A stretch of DNA of 64,000 nucleotides. Source: Rhynchopus euleeides. Its lineage: Eukaryota > Euglenozoa > Diplonemea > Diplonemida > Diplonemidae. Of this stretch, positions 57,335 through 64,000 are shown piece by piece. A model generated the notes under the pieces. The model was not told the DNA's origin and ran no database searches. It was given only the letters and a program-made list of their open reading frames with translations. The stretch spans positions 2,604,001-2,668,000 of the forward strand of contig OY723238.1 of NCBI GenBank assembly GCA_963210315.1, read 5' to 3'. Position 1 is the first letter of the stretch, and each line of letters opens with the position of its first letter. The position numbers and the translations under genes were made by a program.

Positions 57335-58865
57335 TGTGTCCGCCTATTCGCTCGAAACGAAGTCGTCGCGTCACAACACCAACAACGCATGCAAGAGGAA
57401 ACGTGTCACCTCGCGCAACGGCCACCCCACAAAGCAAGCTATCTCTCTCAGCATGCCCTAGCGTGCTGCTCCCCTGAAGCTCCAGCCAACGCAAGCGCAA
57501 GCGTCGGCCAAAGCAAACGGCACCCTCTGCCTCTCTATGTGTGTGTCATAATCCCTACTCCATAGAGGAACAGTGAGATCGCATCAAGGAGCGTGGTGCG
57601 TTGCACTGCTACATTATTTTTTTTTTGCGACGATTCGCGTGTGGGGTGCAGGGTGTGTGACTGTGTAGTCCCCACGCATCGTCGTCGGAGGGTTGCCAAC
57701 TGGCAGGTTCAACCAGATTTTTCACGAGCCATATCGTTAGCCCAACATTCAGCAGACAGTGTTCTCGAGGGGGCTCTCGTGCAGTGGTCTCTTGTGGGCT
57801 CCTGTTCGATGCCGATCCTCTATTCCAACATTGACAAGAGGTCATTGTGAGATAATCCGGACAGCCTTTCAAATGCATTCTGGCAACCCGTCACGTTCCT
57901 CCTCCCCCCCTCGTCCCAGCAGTGAACGCAGCAGGTCCACGTGACTTGCACGGCGCACCCTACGCCTGGAGGCACCGCACACAACGGCTCTTGTGCTTCT
58001 GTCCCTGCAGACGCATTGAGTCGCCGTTCTGTGCTCCGTCCCCCACCACCGTGCTTTCTTTTCTGCCCCTAATGTGCGACCACTCGCACATTTGTGACTG
58101 TGATCAAATCCAACAGCAGACAAGCCTTCTAGCTCCTTGTGCATCTTCCCACCCCATCCCCATCTCATTCAATGCTGTGTTCTGTGGGGAATCTTCTGAT
58201 GTGTAGTATATTGTCGCCTGCTTGTGAGTGCGAAGATTCCCAAAAAAAATGTCCACAAAAAAAAAGCCCTTGGGCTTGCGAGGTTCTTGTCTGTGTCCGA
58301 TGCAGGCATGGCAGCATCTTGTCACAACACAGGCTGCCTGCCACACTTCCATTCAATATGGACCAATCTACAGCAAGAACCCCACTCTCTCACTTGTGTG
58401 TGAGGGGGGAGGTTTTGCTGTTGTTGCTGTTCTTGTTGTTGTTCCCAACGGTGGAATTCACTACCCGCTTCCCATCCCGCAAAATGTTAAAAAGCAAACC
58501 AGATATGCATATTCTAACTTGTAAGTTCCTGTCTCTCGGGCTTGAGCTCCTCAAACATTCAACGCGGGCCTGCGAGCACACCAAATCCCACACTCGCCCC
58601 TCCCCCTGTTCCTTTTTAATTTAACGAACAGTTCAAACCACACAACTTATTTTTGCTTTACTCTAGGGGTGCCAACGTTAGGGGTTTTGGTGAGACAAAA
58701 ATTATTTAGAATTACACAAGGTGAATGCGAGACCCAGCCCACCAAAAATATGTTTTTTGGGCATATTTGGGTCTGGTCGCAATTGGTCGCACCCCAGGAA
58801 ATGCCATTTTTTGGGTCAAACAACGGTTTTTCACTTTTTTCACCTATTTTACCCGTTGTGGCCTT

Positions 58866-61260
58866 GTAACAAACGTTACAAATGGCGCAAATGTTACAAA
58901 TGTTACAAATCCGCCGTGGACTTGTAACAAATGTTACAAATGCCGCAAATGTTACAAATGTTACAAATCCGTCGTGGGCTTGTAACATTTGTTACAAATA
59001 GCGCAAATGTTACAAATGTTACAAATCCGTAGTGGACTTGTAACATTTGTTACAAATGCCGCAAATGTTACAAATGTTACAAATCCGCCGTGGACTTGTA
59101 ACAAATGTTACAAATGCCGCAAATGTTACAAATGTTACAAATCCGTCGTGGACTTGTAACAAATGTTACAAATAGCGCAAATGTTACAAATGTTACAAAT
59201 CCGTCGTGGACTTGTAACATTTGTTACAAATGCCGCAAATGTTACAAATGTTACAAATCCGCCGTGGACTTGTAACAAATGTTACAAATAGCGCAAATGT
59301 TACAAATGTTACAAATCCGTCGTGGACTTGTAACAAATGTTACAAATGCCGCAAATGTTACAAATGTTACAAATCCGCCGTGGACTTGTAACAAATGTTA
59401 CAAATAGCGCAAATGTTACAAATGTTACAAATCCGTCGTGGACTTGTAACAAATGTTACAAATGCCGCAAATGTTACAAATGTTACAAATCCGTCGTGGA
59501 CTTGTAACAAATGTTACAAATAGCGCAAATGTTACAAATGTTACAAATCCGTAGTGGACTTGTAACATTTGTTACAAATGCCGCAAATGTTACAAATGTT
59601 ACAAATCCGCCGTGGACTTGTAACAAATGTTACAAATGCCGCAAATGTTACAAATGTTACAAATCCGTCGTGGACTTGTAACATTTGTTACAAGTAGCGC
59701 AAATGTTACAAATGTTACAAATCCGTCGTGGACTTGTAACAAATGTTACAAATGTCGCAAATGTTACAAATGTTACAAATCCGTCGTGGACTTGTAACAA
59801 GTGTTACAAATGCCGCAAATGTTACAAATCCGTCGTGGACTTGTAACAAATGTTACAAATGCCGCAAATGTTACAAATGTTACAAATCCGTCGTGGACTT
59901 GTAACAAATGTTACAAATAGCGCAAATGTTACAAATGTTACAAATCCGTAGTGGACTTGTAACATTTGTTACAAATGCCGCAAATGTTACAAATGTTACA
60001 AATCCGTCGTGGACTTGTAACAAATGTTACAAATAGCGCAAATGTTACAAATGTTACAAATCCGTAGTGGACTTGTAACATTTGTTACAAATGCCGCAAA
60101 TGTTACAAATGTTACAAATCCGCCGTGGACTTGTAACAAATGTTACAAATGCCGCAAATGTTACAAATGTTACAAATCCGTCGTGGACTTGTAACATTTG
60201 TTACAAGTAGCGCAAATGTTACAAATGTTACAAATCCGTCGTGGACTTGTAACAAATGTTACAAATGTCGCAAATGTTACAAATGTTACAAATCCGTCGT
60301 GGACTTGTAACAAGTGTTACAAATGCCGCAAATGTTACAAATCCGTCGTGGACTTGTAACAAATGTTACAAATGCCGCAAATGTTACAAATGTTACAAAT
60401 CCGTCGTGGACTTGTAACAAATGTTACAAATAGCGCAAATGTTACAAATGTTACAAATCCGTAGTGGACTTGTAACATTTGTTACAAATGCCGCAAATGT
60501 TACAAATGTTACAAATCCGCCGTGGACTTGTAACAAATGTTACAAATGCCGCAAATGTTACAAATGTTACAAATCCGTCGTGGACTTGTAACATTTGTTA
60601 CAAGTAGCGCAAATGTTACAAATGTTACAAATCCGTCGTGGACTTGTAACAAATGTTACAAATGTCGCAAATGTTACAAATGTTACAAATCCGTCGTGGA
60701 CTTGTAACAAGTGTTACAAATGCCGCAAATGTTACAAATCCGTCGTGGACTTGTAACAAATGTTACAAATGCCGCAAATGTTACAAATGTTACAAATCCG
60801 TCGTGGACTTGTAACAAATGTTACAAATAGCGCAAATGTTACAAATGTTACAAATCCGTAGTGGACTTGTAACATTTGTTACAAATGCCGCAAATGTTAC
60901 AAATGTTACAAATCCGTCGTGGACTTGTAACATTTGTTACAAATGCCGCAAATGTTACAAATGTTACAAATCCGTCGTGGACTTGTAACATTTGTTACAA
61001 ATAGCGCAAATGTTACAAATGTTACAAATCCGCCGTGGACTTGTACCAAATGTTACAAATGCCGCAAATGTTACAAATGTTACAAATCCGTCGTGGACTT
61101 GTAACATTTGTTACAAATAGCGCAAATGTTACAAATGTTACAAATCCGCCGTGGACTTGTACCAAATGTTACAAATGCCGCAAATGTTACAAATGTTACA
61201 AATCCGTCGTGGACTTGTAACATTTGTTACAAATGCCGCAAATGTTACAAATGTTACAAA
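58866..61260 (+). repeat. 58-bp satellite array
   Basis: About forty units of CTTGTAACAAATGTTACAAAT(AGCGC or GCCGC)AAATGTTACAAATGTTACAAATCCG(TCG/CCG/TAG)TGGA. Variants (for example ACAAGTAGCGC at about 59690, 60204 and 60600) recur in blocks, showing past segmental amplification. AT-rich, unlike its surroundings. Confidence 0.95.
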
Positions 61261-61269
61261 GTCGCCGTG

Positions 61270-61402
61270 GCATGCTTGTTACAAGTCCACGGCGGATTTG
61301 TAACATTTGCGGCATTTGTAACAAATGTTACAAGTCCACGACGGATTTGTAACATTTGTAACATTTGCGCTATTTGTCACATTTGTTACAAGTCCACGAC
61401 AG
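61270..61402 (-). repeat. inverted satellite block closing the array
   Basis: Two satellite units lie in the opposite orientation right after the main array, separated by GTCGCCGTGGCATGC. The array therefore ends in a large hairpin. Confidence 0.9.
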
Positions 61403-61409
61403 ATTTGTA

Positions 61410-63040
61410 ACATCGCTGTGGGCGTGTCACACTTTGCTCGTCATATCCACACCACGGAGTTGTCTCATTTGCTCCCTGTCTCTGTTGACTCTGTTGTTAT
61501 GTGTCAGTCTGCCCCCATCCCGTGCGAGGCGACTCACTTTTCCGCTCTTCTAAGCAAAGTCCCCCAACGGATTTGGAACATTTGTCACCTGTTGTTGCAG
61601 TCAGCGTGATTTGTATCCTGCCAATGTCAAGAAGATCAGCCTACTAGGCAGGTTTTGGATATCAACTGCAACCTCCACAGGCCGCGGAGTGTTGTTTTTG
61701 TTTTCCCCGAGTTGGCGCACAACACAAGTGCTCTTCTGCTGACACAAGGGCGAGCTTACACGCGCCTGTACTCCCGGCCCCAGGTGGGGATCATTCGTCG
61801 CCGGCTCTTTGGATGCATTCTGACGACTCGGTCCACAGTTGGATTCTACTCGTTCGGGGCCCAGGTTCCGTGCCCCCTGTTTCCCTCAGTCTCACATCAG
61901 GCCCCTCTTGGCAATGATGTCAGTCCCTCCGGACGCTGCCAACTTTCATCTCGGTGTGTATTCTAAGCACTGCACACGGGCTTGCCATTGCTAAACGGCA
62001 AAACGTACCTGGCGAGTCATTCTCCCGCCAAGAAGTGACGGCTACCTCTGCCTCGAAGGCTTGAGCTTCCCCTCCACAACTATTCCTTTCACGACGCAGT
62101 GATCGGCGACTCGTCGCCGCCGACTAGACCGACTTGTCGGGGCTCCCGACTACCGAATCCTGGAGTGCATATCTGCCTTTCGGCATCGAATTGAAAATCG
62201 ACTTGGCGACCCGACGAGTGGGCCGATTCGGTGACGACCCCGTGCGGCGCGGTGTGGTGGAGCCCTTCCCCTTCGTCCTGCTCTTCAGGATGGTCTCGGG
62301 TTTCTTGAAGTGTGGCCCGGCGAGTTTGATGTCAAGCTTCCCCTTTGGGAACAGGCCCTTCCCGGAAGCTTCACGACTGTAAACTGTGGAGGTGGGTGGG
62401 AGATGTGGCAGAGTGGCAGGGTTGGGGGCCCGACTTGTCCAGTGGTGGCGTGCGTACGCGTACGGCGCGTGCGTTCGGGACTCTGTGTAACACAGGAGAC
62501 GGCCATGACTTACATGGCTAAGCCTTTGCAGTATGCTTGCATGTGTTTGTGTGTAACTCGCCAGTGTGCGGCAAGGGACCATCTGTGAAGGCAAGAGCAA
62601 AATCCGGGGCTCAGCCACCCACTATGTGCAGCGAGTTTTTCAGAAAGTGCGTACGGCATACGCGTACCTGGACTAGTCGAGGGGACTGACGCATCTGCCG
62701 GCCTGCTGTGCACGTTTGCTGCGGTCAGGTGGCAGCAGACCGATGCTGTGGCGGAGCAGCCGAACACTTGTCCGTGGGTACAGCGGCCGCCCGCATACTC
62801 CGCTGCGCCCACACCACCCCGTGATCTTCCAACCATCCTTCTTCGACAAGTAGTCAGTTTGTGTACATTTTTGTCCAAAGTTCGCATTGTACACGCGCCT
62901 GTGTCGTGTCGCTGTCAATGTAAAATGCGTTGGCGGGTTTTTTTGTGAGAATTTTTTCTCGGTTGGGACCTCTGATTTCGGACATGTCACACAATCACCT
63001 CAAAATGGCCCGGGGAACCCACGAACGTGTTTTTTGGGGA
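61410..63040. other. unique right part of the hAT-like element
   Basis: No recognised domain. A minus-strand open frame (62124-62618) has a basic C-terminal half (KPETILKSRTKGKGS, RRVAKSIFNSMPKGRYAL) and is the most protein-like stretch. It lacks hAT signatures. Confidence 0.4.
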
Positions 63041-63342
63041 CCAATAATTTTTGTCTCAGAGCGTTGGCTGAAAAATTGCTTCAGTTGGCACCCCTGTTTA
63101 CTCCACAGGGGAAGTATTCGCTCAGTAGTAGTTCGCCGTGTATTTGTTTCTGGTCCAATGGTTTCCCCCTATTTTTTGTTGTTAGTATAACGGAGCTATC
63201 CGGATCGGTTCTCATGCTGTGGCCTCCATGTTGGGGGTGCACTGCGCGGTTCTAGTTCGCTATCCCGAAGCTGCAATACGAACAACGGCGAATACTTGCC
63301 GGGGGGATGTGCCGGTTAGGCGAAGGACGTTTTTTATTTCCC

Positions 63343-63544
63343 TTACCTACCACCCCCCGTGTATATGTCACCCCCCAAAAGGGGTGTGTTTATGTCACCC
63401 CCAAGCGGCCCTGGCGGGGGGTGACATACACTAACCTACCACCCCCCGTGTATATGTCACCCCCTAAAAGGTGTGTTCATGTCACCCCCCTCCCGATTTT
63501 TGCACCTGGGGGGGGGTGACATATACACGGGGGGTGGTAGGTAT
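63343..63544. mobile_element. hairpin element with TTACCT termini
   Basis: A 202-bp element, TTACCTACCACCCCCCGTGT at the left and ACACGGGGGGTGGTAGGTAT at the right, with an internal repeat of the terminus (CTAACCTACCACCCCCCGTG at about 63431). It has the same organisation as 12643-13012 with diverged sequence; both sit in T-rich, TTTCCC-ended flanks. Confidence 0.8.
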
Positions 63545-64000
63545 TGTTTTCTTTAGCATAAAATTCATGATGCGTAAAAAGCGTCGGCCCTGCTTCCTTT
63601 TCAAAAAAATCTGTGCTTTGCAGGAATCTATTGGAAGTATCACTGTGACACACTTTGTTTTTCTTGGTGCACGACGCAGTCTTCCGGTATCCGGCGGGTA
63701 CCCGGGTTCCCGGCTCACTCATCCAACCGCCGTATAACCCCGGATACCCGGGGAGGTGAAGACCACGTCGTGTGCATTTGATGCCCTCCCGACCATACGA
63801 GAGTTTTCTTGATGTGGCAAGCCAACTTTTACTGTTCCCCTCCCCCTTTGGGAGGGGGCCTTTGTTCTGATATCTATTGCAGAAACGCGAAGCGTCTCCC
63901 CTCCCCCCCTCCCCCCTTCCCACCCTCTTACCCCCTCCCCTCTCTACCTATCTCTTCCCATCTCCGTCCCCCCCCCTTTTTTTTGGCAACGAATATGGGT
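63545..64000. other. right end of the window, no gene seen
   Basis: Contains a GGTATCCGGCGGGTACCCGGGTTCCC-like palindromic stretch near 63677-63705 (core GGTACCCGGGTTCCCGG), echoed by CCCGGATACCCGGGGAGG at 63740, and a pyrimidine-rich run to the edge. Confidence 0.4.

Larger units (their letters stand above)
50694..58663. other. 8-kb stretch without recognised genes
   Basis: Only short ORFs lacking familiar motifs. Notable contents: an inverted C-run/G-run pair just past the HHE stop (50713-50775), long homopolymers (C18 near 51680, G18 and G11 near 56171-56200, G12 near 56738), two GC-hairpin repeats (53021, 53266), a half MITE end at 55419 (CAGCGAGGCCCCC) and a full MITE at 57226. Weak protein-like composition is not enough to call genes. 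Confidence 0.5.
58664..63096. mobile_element. hAT-like non-autonomous element carrying a satellite
   Basis: The left end TAGGGGTGCCAAC is matched by the inverse GTTGGCACCCCTG at the right end. Further inside, GAGACAAAAATTATT and AATAATTTTTGTCTC also pair. Flanks show TTTACTC on both sides (58657-58663, 63097-63103). hAT elements have CAGGG/TAGGG ends and 8-bp duplications; 7 identical bases, or 8 with one mismatch, fits that class. The interior is 2.4 kb of satellite plus about 1.6 kb of other sequence without a recognisable transposase. Confidence 0.75.

Overview
The window reads as nuclear DNA of a GC-rich, repeat-laden single-celled eukaryote. Three kinds of evidence support this. Two multi-exon genes have spliceosomal introns (six introns, all GT-AG, donors GTATGC, GTATGG or GTACGC). 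The mobile DNA is eukaryotic in type: tyrosine-recombinase (YR) retrotransposons, a LINE-type RNase H, hAT-like termini and MITE-like hairpin elements. Gene products are also eukaryotic: a receptor-like protein kinase, ubiquitin-like/WD40 proteins and a ubiquitin-specific protease (USP) fold. Pyrimidine tracts ending in AG lie 47-68 nt upstream of three start codons. These tracts, the GTATG-type donors, and a Gag-YR-RT gene order like that reported for kinetoplastid VIPER elements make a euglenozoan (for example a diplonemid) a reasonable guess. Nothing here proves the lineage.

Layout. 1-1900: a 120-bp satellite with 600-bp higher-order structure. 2311-10620: one intronless gene for a 2769-residue protein that joins a transposase-like RNase H-fold region to a C-terminal USP. 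10621-14194: no gene, but two hairpin elements. 14211-15350: a Ubl-WD40 gene. 15821-18899: a DNA element with ~500-bp terminal inverted repeats, itself hit by a poly-A retroposon. 18916-19690: retroelement relics. 19941-24467: a five-exon-segment, four-exon gene for a transmembrane receptor with a degenerate nucleotide-cyclase domain and a complete kinase domain. 25693-26402: a minisatellite bracketed by inverted repeats.

26971-43076 is a nest of YR retroelements with split direct repeats (A1-internal-B1-A2-B2). It holds two ~4.7-4.9 kb copies without recognisable genes in opposite orientation, a compact tandem of terminal segments between them, and an apparently intact coding copy (38168-43076, minus strand). 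The coding copy has Gag, YR and RT-RNase H; Gag and YR share one reading frame, interrupted by a single UGA.

46654-47793 is a near-copy of the Ubl-WD40 gene whose start codon position reads ATA. 48149-50693 is a four-exon gene with a hemerythrin-like (HHE) domain. 50694-58663 shows no convincing gene. 58664-63096 is a hAT-like element (inverted termini and 7-bp target duplication) carrying 2.4 kb of a 58-bp satellite. The last 0.9 kb has another hairpin element and pyrimidine-rich sequence.

The five cellular or cellular-like genes share no obvious pathway. Two of them (Ubl-WD40) and the USP-containing giant could connect to ubiquitin signalling, but that is only suggestive.
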